Assembly (NCBI GenBank): GCA_002360635.1
Contig: DEQW01000003.1
Coordinates: 580,966-644,965 of the forward strand
Length of the DNA: 64,000 bases
Source of the DNA: Flavobacteriaceae bacterium UBA3356
GTDB lineage: Bacteria > Bacteroidota > Bacteroidia > Flavobacteriales > Flavobacteriaceae
Direction: 5' to 3'
Part shown: positions 35,964-44,561 of the stretch, one piece after another
Position numbering within the stretch: position 1 is the stretch's first letter
How the letters are laid out: the number at the start of each line of letters is the position of its first letter
Made by a program: the position numbers and the translations under genes
Notes under the pieces: model-generated
Told to the model about the DNA's origin: nothing
The model's database searches: none
The model's input: the letters and a program-made list of their open reading frames with translations, nothing else

Positions 35964-35978
35964 TTTTAATTGATTGAT
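35964..35978 (-). repeat. Leader repeat copy 1
   Basis: ATCAATCAATTAAAA (minus strand), identical to 36086-36100. Both copies lie 8 or 9 bases before the start codon of a micro-gene (A here). Possible translation-initiation or regulator site; AT-rich, so function is inference. Confidence 0.6.
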
Positions 35979-35990
35979 GATGACCTCAGC

Positions 35991-36077
35991 TTATCGGTAC
36001 CTTCTTTTCTGGTTCCAAGCATAGCTGTTCGAGTTCTGTAATCTTTCTGTAAGTTGGTTGCTGTCTAATGTTCTCAT
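35991..36077 (-). CDS. 28-residue basic micro-protein, copy 1 (micro-gene B)
   Basis: Begins MRTLDSNQLTERLQNSNSYA and ends WNQKRRYR. A paralogue (micro-gene C) 70 bases upstream encodes the same peptide except L9I and Q14H. Of 7 nucleotide differences in 87, six fall at third codon positions and five are silent, the mark of selection on the peptide in this frame. Net positive charge, one Trp and Tyr, no hydrophobic helix and no signal peptide: likely a soluble cytosolic peptide, perhaps RNA- or ribosome-associated, but I recognise no family. Preceded by the leader repeat at 36086-36100. Confidence 0.72.
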   Translation of the reverse strand: MRTLDSNQLTERLQNSNSYAWNQKRRYR

Positions 36078-36085
36078 GATAATTG

Positions 36086-36100
36086 TTTTAATTGATTGAT
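36086..36100 (-). repeat. Leader repeat copy 2
   Basis: Identical 15-base element to 35964-35978, placed 8 bases before the start codon of micro-gene B. Absent before micro-gene C. Confidence 0.6.
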
Positions 36101-36146
36101 ATTAATAATTGTGTTTTGCTTTTTTATAGGTTAAACCTTTATGGTT

Positions 36147-36233
36147 TTAACGGTACCTTCTCTTTTGGTTCCAAGCATAGCTGTTCGAGTTGTGTAATCT
36201 TTCTGTAATTTGATTGCTGTCTAAAGTTCTCAT
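36147..36233 (-). CDS. 28-residue basic micro-protein, copy 2 (micro-gene C)
   Basis: Begins MRTLDSNQITERLHNSNSYA and ends WNQKRRYR; 26 of 28 residues equal to micro-gene B. The first gene of the minus-strand cluster (C, B, A). Its upstream leader differs from that of A and B. Conservation is confined to the coding bases: the sequence between and around the copies is not alike apart from the 15-base leader element, so this is a coding duplication, not a plain DNA repeat. Divergent from the helicase gene at 36492 with 258 bases between. Confidence 0.72.
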   Translation of the reverse strand: MRTLDSNQITERLHNSNSYAWNQKRRYR

Positions 36234-36456
36234 AATAAATAGTTTTTATCGGGTTATATTAAATAGACGACGTAGTATCATTTTTGTTACAGTACTATGC
36301 ATTGCAAAGTAGTAATTTAACTTTACTTTAACATTTATGATTAAAAATATAAAACAATTGAGATAGCGGAGGAGAGTAAGTATCGACTTTCAAAGAGAAT
36401 AAAAAAGACTTGAAAAATTATTCTGAAAAAATTCTTTTAAAACCCTTAAAAGGCCT

Positions 36457-36464
36457 TATTTTTG
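36457..36464 (+). promoter_or_regulatory. -7 box upstream of the helicase gene
   Basis: TATTTTTG followed by CA fits TAnnTTTG; 27 bases before the ATG. No TTG at correct distance. Confidence 0.45.
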
Positions 36465-36491
36465 CAACCTTATTTTTCAGAAAGGATATAA

Positions 36492-38051
36492 ATGACCATG
36501 ACGAGCAACAACACTGTTTTAAAAGAAAAGAAAACTGATAAAGACCTTTATAACTACCAAAAAGGAGCTATAAACAAGATTTTTAAAAGTTTTGAAGAAG
36601 CTCCAGAAGACTATCACTTACTGTATCAACTTCCTACCGGTGGTGGCAAAACGGTTATTTTTTCTGAAATAGTTAGAGAATATCTTAGAACCCGAAAGAA
36701 AAAAGTTCTGGTGCTAACACACCGAATTGAACTATGCAAGCAAACCTCGGCTATGTTAACCGAATTTGGCGTGGTTAATAAAGTTATTAATAGTACCGCA
36801 AATCTTGATGATCAAGATCAGTATAGTTGTTTTGTGGCAATGGTTGAAACTTTGAATAACCGATTACGGGACAATATGCTGGATATTTCAGATATTGGGT
36901 TGGTCATTATTGATGAAGCACATTACAACTCCTTTACCAAGCTGTTTAAATACTTTGATAAATCCTTTTTATTAGGCGTTACTGCAACTCCATTAAGTTC
37001 AAATATTGAACTTCCCATGAAGGATAATTACGATGAATTAATAGTAGGGGAAAGTATTCCTGCATTGATTGAAAATGAGTTTTTGGCCCGCGCCATCAAC
37101 TATTCCTATAATGTGGGGCTTACTTCACTTGTAGTAGGGTCTAACGGGGATTATACCGTACAATCTTCAGACGATCTATATACCGGCACCGATATGTTAA
37201 GCCGTTTGCTACAAGCTTATGAAGAACGTAGCAAAGGGAAAAAAACATTGATTTTCAATAATGGTATCAATACCTCACTGTATGTTTATGATACATTTAA
37301 GCGGGCAGGATATCCTATTATGCACTTGGATAACACTGCTTCTAAAAAGGAACGGAAAATGATATTGAAATGGTTTCGGGAAACCCCTGACGCCATATTG
37401 ACTTCAGTAAGTATTTTAACAACAGGGTTTGATGAACCTACAGTCGACACTATCATTTTAAACCGTGCAACACGTTCGTTGACTTTATACTATCAAATGA
37501 TTGGTCGCGGTTCTCGTATCACCAACAATAAAAGTACCTTTAATGTAATCGACTTAGGTAATAACTTTTACCGTTTTGGTGCTTGGGGAGAAGATCTAGA
37601 TTGGCAGCGTATTTTTAAGTCGCCAAAGTATTTCTTGGATAACTTAATAGATGACGAGGAACTTGAAAGCAATTTTAAATATGAAATGCCAGACGAACTT
37701 AGGGAGCAATTCTCTAATTCTGAAGATGTTTATTTTAATATTAAAAAAGCTTATACCGAATCGGTTAAAAATGGGGAATCCACTAAAGTTATTTTAGAAC
37801 GGTCTATCGAGCAGCACGCTAAAATTTGTATAGAAAACAGTGAAGATGTTTTCGATGCTTTAATCCTTGCTAAGGAATTGGGAGATGATATAGACCATCG
37901 CATAGAGCGTTATACTAAGTGCATTAGTAAAAGCACTCACAACTTTGTAAGCTGGTTAAAAAATGATTACCGGTTAAAACTGCGCTCGTACCTTAGGGAA
38001 AATTTCGACAGGGTTTTTGAAGAGATAAACGGTTACCCACCAGAAGAATAG
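36492..38051 (+). CDS. SF2 DEAD/DEAH-type helicase
   Basis: 519 residues. RecA domain 1 has the Q-like NYQKGAINKIF, motif I LPTGGGKTVIF, Ia LTHRIELCKQ, II VIIDEAHYN (DEAH) and III GVTATPLS; domain 2 has TLIFNNGINTSLYVY (IV), SVSILTTGFDEPTVDTII (V) and YYQMIGRGSRITNN (VI). All motifs needed for ATP-driven unwinding are there. The C-terminal 130 residues are helical and charged, without a nuclease motif. Resembles XPB/SSL2-type and RadD-like helicases in Bacteroidota; process not known. A second ATG two codons later is an alternative start. Confidence 0.9.
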   Translation: MTMTSNNTVLKEKKTDKDLYNYQKGAINKIFKSFEEAPEDYHLLYQLPTGGGKTVIFSEIVREYLRTRKKKVLVLTHRIELCKQTSAMLTEFGVVNKVINSTANLDDQDQYSCFVAMVETLNNRLRDNMLDISDIGLVIIDEAHYNSFTKLFKYFDKSFLLGVTATPLSSNIELPMKDNYDELIVGESIPALIENEFLARAINYSYNVGLTSLVVGSNGDYTVQSSDDLYTGTDMLSRLLQAYEERSKGKKTLIFNNGINTSLYVYDTFKRAGYPIMHLDNTASKKERKMILKWFRETPDAILTSVSILTTGFDEPTVDTIILNRATRSLTLYYQMIGRGSRITNNKSTFNVIDLGNNFYRFGAWGEDLDWQRIFKSPKYFLDNLIDDEELESNFKYEMPDELREQFSNSEDVYFNIKKAYTESVKNGESTKVILERSIEQHAKICIENSEDVFDALILAKELGDDIDHRIERYTKCISKSTHNFVSWLKNDYRLKLRSYLRENFDRVFEEINGYPPEE

Positions 38052-38058
38052 TTCAGTT

Positions 38059-38916
38059 TTACTGAAACGTCCATGCAACAATTCTACTCTTTTTGTTTCC
38101 TTGTGACATGTCAATTATTCTAGATGTTGCATTTACTTTCTTTATGTACTTCTTTATCTTGGGAAGGTTGTTGCTTTTTGAAACCAAAGACGTAAACCAT
38201 TCAATTTGATCTTTAAAATCAACACTTTGTTTGATCATTCGTTTTATAAAAAGTTTTTCGCCACCATTGCACCATAGTTCATTAGCTTGGCCTCCAAAAT
38301 TTGAAGTATTTGTTACGGAATATCCAAGATTTTTCATTTTAGTGTTCGTTAATTTTACAGCTTCCTCTTCTGAAGTGTGAAAAGGAGGATTGCACATAGA
38401 AAATTGATAGAATTCATCTGTATTGATTACCCCTTCAAATATATTGGCGTTATTTTTTTGATGTCGAATCTGTATTTTCTTTTTTAAATCGGGCGTAGCT
38501 TCAATGTTTTGTAATGCTGCTTTTACCGAGTTTTCATGTATATCACAGCCCACCATATCCCAATTATAAAGACGAGAACCTAAAATAGGATAGATACAAC
38601 TAGCGCCAACGCCAATATCCAAGCCTAGAATAGAACTTTCTTTGTTGTTTTCCGAAATCAGGTCGTGCAAATGATGAATATAATCTGCCCTACCAGGAAT
38701 AGGGGGACAAAGATAGTTTTCAGGAATATGCCAATCATTAATATTATATTCTCGCTTTAATATTGCTTTGTTTAAGTGAAAAACAGCTTCTTTGTCTGAA
38801 AAATCTATTGTTTTAATTCCATAACTGTTTATAAAAACGTGGGATGTTAAATCAGGATGTGTTTTGCTTAAATTTGTAAAATTATAAGAACTGTTGTGTT
38901 TGTTTTTTGGATGCAT
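38059..38916 (-). CDS. rlmF: 23S rRNA (adenine-1618-N6)-methyltransferase
   Basis: Methylates A1618 of 23S rRNA. 285 residues. SAM motif ILGLDIGVGASCIYPILG, catalytic SMCNPPFHTSEEEA (NPPF), and the family-specific NFGGQANELWCNGGEKLFIK are all seen. N-terminal MHPKNKHNSSYNFTNLSKTH is like that of homologues. Convergent with the helicase gene, 7 bases apart. Confidence 0.95.
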   Translation of the reverse strand: MHPKNKHNSSYNFTNLSKTHPDLTSHVFINSYGIKTIDFSDKEAVFHLNKAILKREYNINDWHIPENYLCPPIPGRADYIHHLHDLISENNKESSILGLDIGVGASCIYPILGSRLYNWDMVGCDIHENSVKAALQNIEATPDLKKKIQIRHQKNNANIFEGVINTDEFYQFSMCNPPFHTSEEEAVKLTNTKMKNLGYSVTNTSNFGGQANELWCNGGEKLFIKRMIKQSVDFKDQIEWFTSLVSKSNNLPKIKKYIKKVNATSRIIDMSQGNKKSRIVAWTFQ

Positions 38917-39132
38917 TTGTTAGTTAGTTGTAAATTTAAAGGTACAGATTCTAATGAAAAACCGGAATACGTATTTACGCTTACTTTCAAAGAAACAAGA
39001 TGAAGTATTTTGCAAATTTATTTTTTGGCCAAACATATCGGTTTGTCAAGTTATAGCAACGTGAAGTTTCTGTTTAACAAAATTTAACCTTAACGATTTG
39101 GTTTTTTAATAATATCAAACAATTTTTAGCAT

Positions 39133-39140
39133 TATATTTG
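39133..39140 (+). promoter_or_regulatory. -7 box upstream of the VTT protein gene
   Basis: TATATTTG followed by CA fits TAnnTTTG; 45 bases before the ATG at 39186. The nearest TTG is 32 bases upstream, too far. The rest of the gap 38917-39185 shows nothing else I can interpret. Confidence 0.42.
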
Positions 39141-39185
39141 CAGGCTTTATAATTGAAAGTATTATATTATCTGTAAGTAAGATTT

Positions 39186-39803
39186 ATGGAAAAGACAGAA
39201 CAGAAAAAAGAAAATGGTTTAAAGCGAATGCACAAGTACTATAGCCTCACAGGATTTTATTCTTTTGTGGGGAATAGCTTGAAAAAAAGCATTATTCCTA
39301 TACTCATATTTGTGGGTGTTTTATTTTTGGTAGATTGGTTATTAGTGGATTTCAGTGCCTTTTTTACTCATGTAACCAAAACCTACCCACCCCTTAGCGT
39401 TTTATTGGTCTTTTTTGCCAGCGAAACATTATTGGGATTAATACCTCCTGAAATATTTATCGCCTGGTCCAGTAAAATGTCAGATCCGGTTTTATATTTA
39501 AGTATTTTAGCAACACTGTCATATCTTGGCGGAATAGGAAGCTATTTTATAGGTAAGTGGATATTGCAAATACCCTCTGTTTTTGACTATGTGGAAGTGC
39601 GGATGAAAAAACACCTTAAAAACGTTCGTAAATGGGGCGGCTTTTTAATTGTCGTTGGTGCATTATTGCCCATTCCATTCTCCATTACCAGTATGGCTGC
39701 GGGAACCATTAACTACAAATTTACAAACTACTTATTGTTTGGATTATTAAGGTTTGCCCGTTTTGCAATCTACGGAATTGCTATTTTCAGCCTTATGGAG
39801 TGA
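39186..39803 (+). CDS. VTT-domain (DedA/SNARE-associated-like) membrane protein
   Basis: 205 residues, about five membrane segments. A short basic N-terminus, a helix at about 38-58, then a VTT-type core: ETLLGLIPPEIFIAWSSKM, LSYLGGIGSYFIGKWIL, and WGGFLIVVGALLPIPFSITS, in which the conserved Gly, Pro and the G-x-x-P pattern are kept. Family members are undecaprenyl-phosphate or phospholipid translocases (DedA, UptA). Databases often call relatives short-chain dehydrogenase by error; there is no nucleotide-binding site here. 56 bases before the MFS gene. Confidence 0.78.
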   Translation: MEKTEQKKENGLKRMHKYYSLTGFYSFVGNSLKKSIIPILIFVGVLFLVDWLLVDFSAFFTHVTKTYPPLSVLLVFFASETLLGLIPPEIFIAWSSKMSDPVLYLSILATLSYLGGIGSYFIGKWILQIPSVFDYVEVRMKKHLKNVRKWGGFLIVVGALLPIPFSITSMAAGTINYKFTNYLLFGLLRFARFAIYGIAIFSLME

Positions 39804-39859
39804 TAGGCTTCTAAAAGAATAGTATTTTTGTTGCTACAGAAATACCCTTATTTTCTTTT

Positions 39860-41122
39860 ATGCCTAAAAATGATCCTTACGCAGCATTACGCTATCGTGA
39901 ATTCAATATTTTTTTACTGCTTCGTTTTGCGATGGTCTTTGCTTGGACCATGCAATTTGTTGTTATTGAATGGGAAGTTTATAGCATTACCAAAGACCCG
40001 CTTTCATTAGGTATTATTGGTCTAATGGAAGTAATTCCAGCCGTTTCTATGGCGTTGTTCGCAGGTCACGTAGTCGACCAAAAAGAAAAGAAAAGCTTAC
40101 TCATCAAGTGTATTATAGGTTTTTCTGTTGTCAGCTTAGGGTTGTTTTTAATCACTTGGCCACGGATAATTAGTGGTTTGACAACAAATACCGTTTTATA
40201 TTGTGTATACTTTTTGGTTTTTCTTGGAGGAATTGTACGCGCTTTTATAGGTCCAACCATTTTTTCTCTTTTTTCATTATTAATCCCCAAGAAAGTATAC
40301 CCCAACGCCGCTACTTGGAGTAGTTCCGTCTGGCAAGTAGGAGCCGTTTTAGGTCCGGCACTTGGCGGATTTGCCATTCACTGGATTGGAGTGCATTGGT
40401 CCATGTGTTTTATTTTTGGGCTTTCGTTGTTGGCATTAATTAGTTTGTTACAAATTCCTAAAAAGCCTGTTTTAAACCCGAACATCGGTGAACCGGTGAT
40501 GAAGAGTTTAAAAGGAGGGTTGAAATTTGTATTCAACAATAAAGTGATTCTTGGAGCCTTAAGCTTAGATATGATTGCCGTATTGTTTGGTGGAGCCGTG
40601 GCATTACTTCCCATTTTCGCACAAGATATTTTACATGTAGGTTCGGAAGGCTTCGGAATTTTACGAGCAGCACCGGCAGTGGGCGCTGCTATTATTATGT
40701 TTACATCGGCTTATTTTCCGCTTAATAAAAATGCGGGTATGAAATTACTGGCTGCTATTTTTGGTTTCGGGCTCTGTATTATTGTATTTGGACTTTCAAC
40801 TTGGTTTTGGCTTTCGGTTTTCGCCTTATTTATGAGCGGCGTGACCGATGGCATCTCGATGATTATTCGTCAAACCATTCTTCAACTAAAAACACCCGAT
40901 GCCATGCGAGGTCGCGTAGCATCGGTAAATTCTATGTTTGTTGGTTCTTCTAATGAACTTGGTGCTTTTGAAAGTGGCGTCACAGCCAAATTAATGGGAA
41001 CGGTCACCGCTGTAGTTTTTGGTGGTTGTATGACGCTGATTACAGTTGTAGGAACCGGAGCGTTACTTCCAAAGTTTAGAAAACTTGATCTTGAAGAAGA
41101 CTTAAAAGAACTTTCAAAATAA
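39860..41122 (+). CDS. MFS transporter (MFS_3/EntS-like)
   Basis: 420 residues, 12 predicted membrane helices. The first half has LRYREFNIFLLLRFAMVFAW and AGHVVDQKEKKSLLI (the MFS loop 2-3 motif, DxxxKK); the second half has GFGILRAAPAVGAAI and DAMRGRVASVNSMFVGSSNE, typical of enterobactin-exporter-like MFS_3 proteins. Exports an unknown small molecule. No siderophore biosynthesis genes accompany it, although an iron-uptake operon lies 0.7 kb on. Convergent with the ExbD gene, 4 bases between. Confidence 0.88.
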   Translation: MPKNDPYAALRYREFNIFLLLRFAMVFAWTMQFVVIEWEVYSITKDPLSLGIIGLMEVIPAVSMALFAGHVVDQKEKKSLLIKCIIGFSVVSLGLFLITWPRIISGLTTNTVLYCVYFLVFLGGIVRAFIGPTIFSLFSLLIPKKVYPNAATWSSSVWQVGAVLGPALGGFAIHWIGVHWSMCFIFGLSLLALISLLQIPKKPVLNPNIGEPVMKSLKGGLKFVFNNKVILGALSLDMIAVLFGGAVALLPIFAQDILHVGSEGFGILRAAPAVGAAIIMFTSAYFPLNKNAGMKLLAAIFGFGLCIIVFGLSTWFWLSVFALFMSGVTDGISMIIRQTILQLKTPDAMRGRVASVNSMFVGSSNELGAFESGVTAKLMGTVTAVVFGGCMTLITVVGTGALLPKFRKLDLEEDLKELSK

Positions 41123-41126
41123 ATAT

Positions 41127-41684
41127 TTATTGAATATCCGCTTCAGAAATACGAAATGGATACGCTTGTTGCACTTGTTTGATTTCTTCTTCAGTAAGAT
41201 TATCTGCGTCTTTCTGCAAAACGGTTTCTGTATATCGCTTACGTAATTCAAGGTATGCTGCCGTTAACTCATTTTGTACTGTAATAAAAGCTTTGTACGG
41301 TGTTTTTGGGTGCGTGTTTATGGAAATAGAAGCTTTCTTAGGATTATCAGATGCAGCCGCTACCTTATTTCCATTGCAGTAATCACAAGTAGCATCACCA
41401 TTATTGTCTATAAAATCTTTAATGATTTCTTTTAAATCTTTATAGGGGGTAACCCCTTCATTTACAAACAGCTCACCTTCTTTATTTATATTAATGCTCA
41501 ATAGGTTTCGTTCGTTAATTTCAGTATCACATTTTTGTCCGGGTGGGCACGGTTCAGGTATTTTGCGAACAATTCCTTTATCATTTGGGATGGTTGTGGA
41601 AACCAAAAAGAAAATTAATAATAGGAAAGAAATGTCGGCCATGCTTCCTGCATTGACTTCAGGCACTTTGTTTGAATGTCTCAT
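41127..41684 (-). CDS. ExbD/TolR-like biopolymer transport protein
   Basis: 185 residues. N-terminal helix with the conserved Asp: VNAGSMADISFLLLIFFLVS, then the periplasmic ExbD fold (LLSININKEGELFVNEGV). Works with ExbB to energise TonB or Tol. No exbB or tonB gene is adjacent. An insert of about 30 residues (about 92-120) carries CDYC, and another Cys pair CPPGQKC lies near residue 43; four Cys in a periplasmic domain may form disulfides or bind metal. Two-copy exbD arrays occur in Bacteroidota; here one copy stands alone beside the iron operon. Confidence 0.88.
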   Translation of the reverse strand: MRHSNKVPEVNAGSMADISFLLLIFFLVSTTIPNDKGIVRKIPEPCPPGQKCDTEINERNLLSININKEGELFVNEGVTPYKDLKEIIKDFIDNNGDATCDYCNGNKVAAASDNPKKASISINTHPKTPYKAFITVQNELTAAYLELRKRYTETVLQKDADNLTEEEIKQVQQAYPFRISEADIQ

Positions 41685-41788
41685 AACTGATGGATTTAAT
41701 GTGTTAGTAATGAGAAAACTTCAAAAAAAGTGCCAGACTGTTTATAGAACTTTAAAGGTGCTTATTTCAGAAAGAAAAATTATTGATT

Positions 41789-43834
41789 TTAAACTTGTTG
41801 CCTAACTTCTTCCTTGTTCCAACTAAGGATGCTTTTAGCAAGAAATATATTGGCTAGTACCATCATCGCTAAAATGAGCAGTTCGGAAATATTAGAAACT
41901 TCATAAAATAGCGATGCTACAAAATGGTAGACATTAAATAAACCTACAACTAATGCCCAACAGAAGGAAGTCCATCGAAACCATGATTTTTTAACTTCAA
42001 AAGTAAGTAAGAAGAAAAGTAAAGCTAACCCTTCCAATCCTACACGCCATAAGTGATGATTAATTGGTACATCGCCAGTAGCACCTTCAATCATAACCGT
42101 TTCATTATAATAGACGCTAAATAAACCGTAAATGTGATGTACTATAAATCCGATAGCTAAGAATAACCATAGCATTGCTGTTTTTGTTCTCATAAATTTT
42201 AATTTGCTTGTTGTTTTAGTTGATGTGGTAACCGTTTCTTTTAGTTGTTGATTGCGTTCTTGAATTAATTCAGAATGGTCAATATTGCTAACGGGTCGTT
42301 TTAATTTAAGTACAACCCATAATGAAACGATACTCATGAGAAGCCAGAAAAGATCGACGCAGAAAATTTCATATTGACCTTCAGCAAAGGTTTTCCATAT
42401 CCAATTTCCGGAAGTAATACCGTTTACTACCGGGATTAAAAAGCCTAATACACTTCCTGATAATAAAGTGTATTTATTTGTTATATAATTATCTCGCATA
42501 AAGCGGAATGCAGCAGCAACAGCGATCCAGCCTAAAAAGTAAACAGCGTATAAAATAGATTCCCGAGAAGTATCCATCGATCTTGGAAGTACCTTCGCAA
42601 TAATAAATGAGAAAGCGGTAACAGGATACATACTCAAGCAAATAGCCAAATAGATGTGTCCTACTTTTCGGTTAAATAACTTTTGCTCAATGGGGACATT
42701 TTTTTTATGTCGGGCTTCCAGCCAAATTAAAACCCCTGAAATAATTACAAAACAGGTAATTAAAGCCAAAACGAAATAAATAAACTTCAGCGGTAATCCG
42801 CCAAAATCACCAAAGTGAAGCCTACGAATCGTTAACTCTACATCCTCTAAATAATCATTGTCGTGCGGATTTTTTTCTGAAACCAACTCTCCAGAAGCTA
42901 CATCATAAACAGTACGTCCGTTTCCTAAAAATTTATTGTCCGGATCTAATAAACCGTCCACCTGAAATTTCATGTTAACGGCACCATAATTACGAATATA
43001 CACTTGAGCAGGCGTGAATTTTTCCCACTTGCTAAGCGTTTTATCCATAAAAACATTTAAGTCTGGGATGTCAGATACTTTTTCGTCTGTTAGCTCATAG
43101 GTTTTCGCCATAGGGCGTAGCTCTGCAATTGTTTTATCTTGGTCATTATCGTAAACAAAATTGGCAGGCAGTAATACCAATGCAGAGAGACATAAAAAAC
43201 AACTGGTTACAGCAAATACAAATTGAAAGGGTAGGCCAATCATTCCTAAAACGGTGTGCGCATCGGTCCAAATGGTCTTTAATTTCTTTTTTGGTCTAAA
43301 GGTGTAAAAATTCTGAATGATTTTTTTCCAATGCACAATTACACCCGTTACAATGGCAAATAAAAAGAAGAGTGCAATAAATCCGGCAATGTAAATACCA
43401 ATAACCGGGACTTGACTAAAAAAGTGAAGTCTATAAATTAATTCGCCAATGCTATAAAAATCATAATATTCTGAATGACTGTAATCTACAGCGTCTAAGA
43501 AAAAGTAATACTTCTTGTTATCATCATTAACAATTGTTGTGTCTTGCGATTTGCTTAACAAAACGTATAACTGTTGTTTAGCATCTGGGGCAATCATTCT
43601 AATATCCCTTCCGTAGAGATTAAAACCTTGCGCTTTAATGCTATCAACAACCCGATTGTAATCAATCTTTTCTGCTTGTTCCATATGAACAGGATCACCC
43701 TTTTCCCAAGCTGTTATTTCATCTTTGATGAGCGCAAAAGCCCCAGCAAAGAAAATTATATATAAGGCAACGCTGATAACAATTCCGCTAACCGTATGGG
43801 TGTGAAAAAAGACGTTGTAATTCCGTTTGCTCAT
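41789..43834 (-). CDS. PepSY-associated membrane protein (PiuB-type iron reductase-like)
   Basis: 681 residues, about 8-10 membrane helices. It begins MSKRNYNVFFHTHTVSGIVI, has a periplasmic PepSY-like domain (residues about 35-130), TDAHTVLGMIGLPFQFVFAV (helix with likely heme His), and a second domain to YLEDVELTIRRLHFGDFGGL. The C-terminal third is an added polytopic part with LWLFLAIGFIVHHIYGLF. Homologues next to TonB siderophore receptors are thought to reduce ferric siderophores at the inner membrane. Last gene of the operon 46985-41789; five bases after the preceding gene. Confidence 0.88.
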   Translation of the reverse strand: MSKRNYNVFFHTHTVSGIVISVALYIIFFAGAFALIKDEITAWEKGDPVHMEQAEKIDYNRVVDSIKAQGFNLYGRDIRMIAPDAKQQLYVLLSKSQDTTIVNDDNKKYYFFLDAVDYSHSEYYDFYSIGELIYRLHFFSQVPVIGIYIAGFIALFFLFAIVTGVIVHWKKIIQNFYTFRPKKKLKTIWTDAHTVLGMIGLPFQFVFAVTSCFLCLSALVLLPANFVYDNDQDKTIAELRPMAKTYELTDEKVSDIPDLNVFMDKTLSKWEKFTPAQVYIRNYGAVNMKFQVDGLLDPDNKFLGNGRTVYDVASGELVSEKNPHDNDYLEDVELTIRRLHFGDFGGLPLKFIYFVLALITCFVIISGVLIWLEARHKKNVPIEQKLFNRKVGHIYLAICLSMYPVTAFSFIIAKVLPRSMDTSRESILYAVYFLGWIAVAAAFRFMRDNYITNKYTLLSGSVLGFLIPVVNGITSGNWIWKTFAEGQYEIFCVDLFWLLMSIVSLWVVLKLKRPVSNIDHSELIQERNQQLKETVTTSTKTTSKLKFMRTKTAMLWLFLAIGFIVHHIYGLFSVYYNETVMIEGATGDVPINHHLWRVGLEGLALLFFLLTFEVKKSWFRWTSFCWALVVGLFNVYHFVASLFYEVSNISELLILAMMVLANIFLAKSILSWNKEEVRQQV

Positions 43835-43839
43835 GCTGC

Positions 43840-44142
43840 TTAATTAATTGGGTTATATAGTTTTCCGAAGTAAATCAAAACACTCAAAACAATAATAATA
43901 GCTAAATAAAGAGCCCATAATTTCCACCCATTCTTAGCTAAAAAGGACATAATTATAGTCGCAACCCATAAGATATAAAGTGTGTACACCGAAGTGATTA
44001 AAACCATTTCTGGATTGGGTAACCAATATGCCAATGCTATATGCAACAAGGCTGAAATAATATATCCGCCAACAATTCCTGCTGAAATTTTAGCAAAACG
44101 TTGCCAAGAAGACATTGTTAGGTGTTTTTTATTAGCTGGCAT
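43840..44142 (-). CDS. Small inner-membrane protein of the iron operon (DUF3649-like)
   Basis: 100 residues, three hydrophobic helices: ISAGIVGGYIISALLHIALA, VLITSVYTLYILWVATIIM, and WALYLAIIIVLSVLIYF. Basic N-terminus. Position and size match DUF3649, which sits with DUF3325 and PepSY genes in siderophore loci of gammaproteobacteria; the match is by size and order, not by a sharp motif. Overlaps the upstream small gene by 11 bases. Confidence 0.7.
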   Translation of the reverse strand: MPANKKHLTMSSWQRFAKISAGIVGGYIISALLHIALAYWLPNPEMVLITSVYTLYILWVATIIMSFLAKNGWKLWALYLAIIIVLSVLIYFGKLYNPIN

Positions 44143-44473
44143 AGGTTAGGTATATTTCAAAAATAAATGAAAGAATAAAAATGAGAGTCATCTGTTTGTA
44201 ATTGACAACCTGCAACGGAACAATAATTACGGCAAGACTTGCTACGATAGAGATGATTATAAACTCTGAAATAATACCAGCACCAATTCCCCAAACTATA
44301 GAGAGTACAACAAAAGCTATTATCAAAAGAAGTACCCCTGAAATATTAAAAACTTGCTTATTATTTACAGCTAATTTTCTTTCAGGAATAGTTTTAGGTA
44401 TTGCGGCTCTTTTTGACGTTAAAAGCAGCATATAAAAACCTAAAATAGTAAGTAAAATCGTTACAGTTATCAT
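44132..44473 (-). CDS. Small inner-membrane protein of the iron operon (DUF3325-like)
   Basis: 113 residues, three or four helices (ITVTILLTILGFYMLLL, ISGVLLLIIAFVVLSIVWGI, FIIISIVASLAVIIVPLQVV). The loop TSKRAAIPKTIPERKL after helix 1 is basic. Size, topology and placement between the TonB receptor and PepSY genes fit DUF3325. Function is not known beyond association with ferric-siderophore use. A hairpin lies between it and the receptor gene. Confidence 0.7.
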   Translation of the reverse strand: MITVTILLTILGFYMLLLTSKRAAIPKTIPERKLAVNNKQVFNISGVLLLIIAFVVLSIVWGIGAGIISEFIIISIVASLAVIIVPLQVVNYKQMTLIFILSFIFEIYLTYAS

Positions 44474-44490
44474 TTGGTTTATTTAAAAGC

Positions 44491-44518
44491 AATAACCCTG
44501 AACCATTGCAGGGTTATT
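44491..44518 (-). terminator. Intra-operon hairpin downstream of the TonB receptor gene
   Basis: 10-bp perfect stem AATAACCCTG / CAGGGTTATT with an 8-base loop, followed on the minus strand by GCTTTTAAAT, a weak T-tract. It lies 44 bases past the receptor stop and 18 before the next start. It may end part of the transcripts or protect the receptor mRNA, so the receptor is made in excess. Confidence 0.6.
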
Positions 44519-44561
44519 GTCACTTAACAAAAAATCAATCAATTATTCAATGGTTATACTT

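Noticed and set aside
36246..36302. 18-residue frame (begins MHSTVTKMILRR) upstream of micro-gene C
   Set aside because: Too short, no paralogue or conserved leader element; could be a leader peptide but nothing supports it.
36492..38051. SF2 helicase as part of a restriction or phage-defence system
   Set aside because: No nuclease, methylase or defence gene beside it; it appears to be a stand-alone chromosomal helicase.
39000..39056. Short plus-strand frame beginning MKYFANLFFGQTYR in the gap before the VTT gene
   Set aside because: 18 residues, no supporting leader or conservation signal; probably chance.
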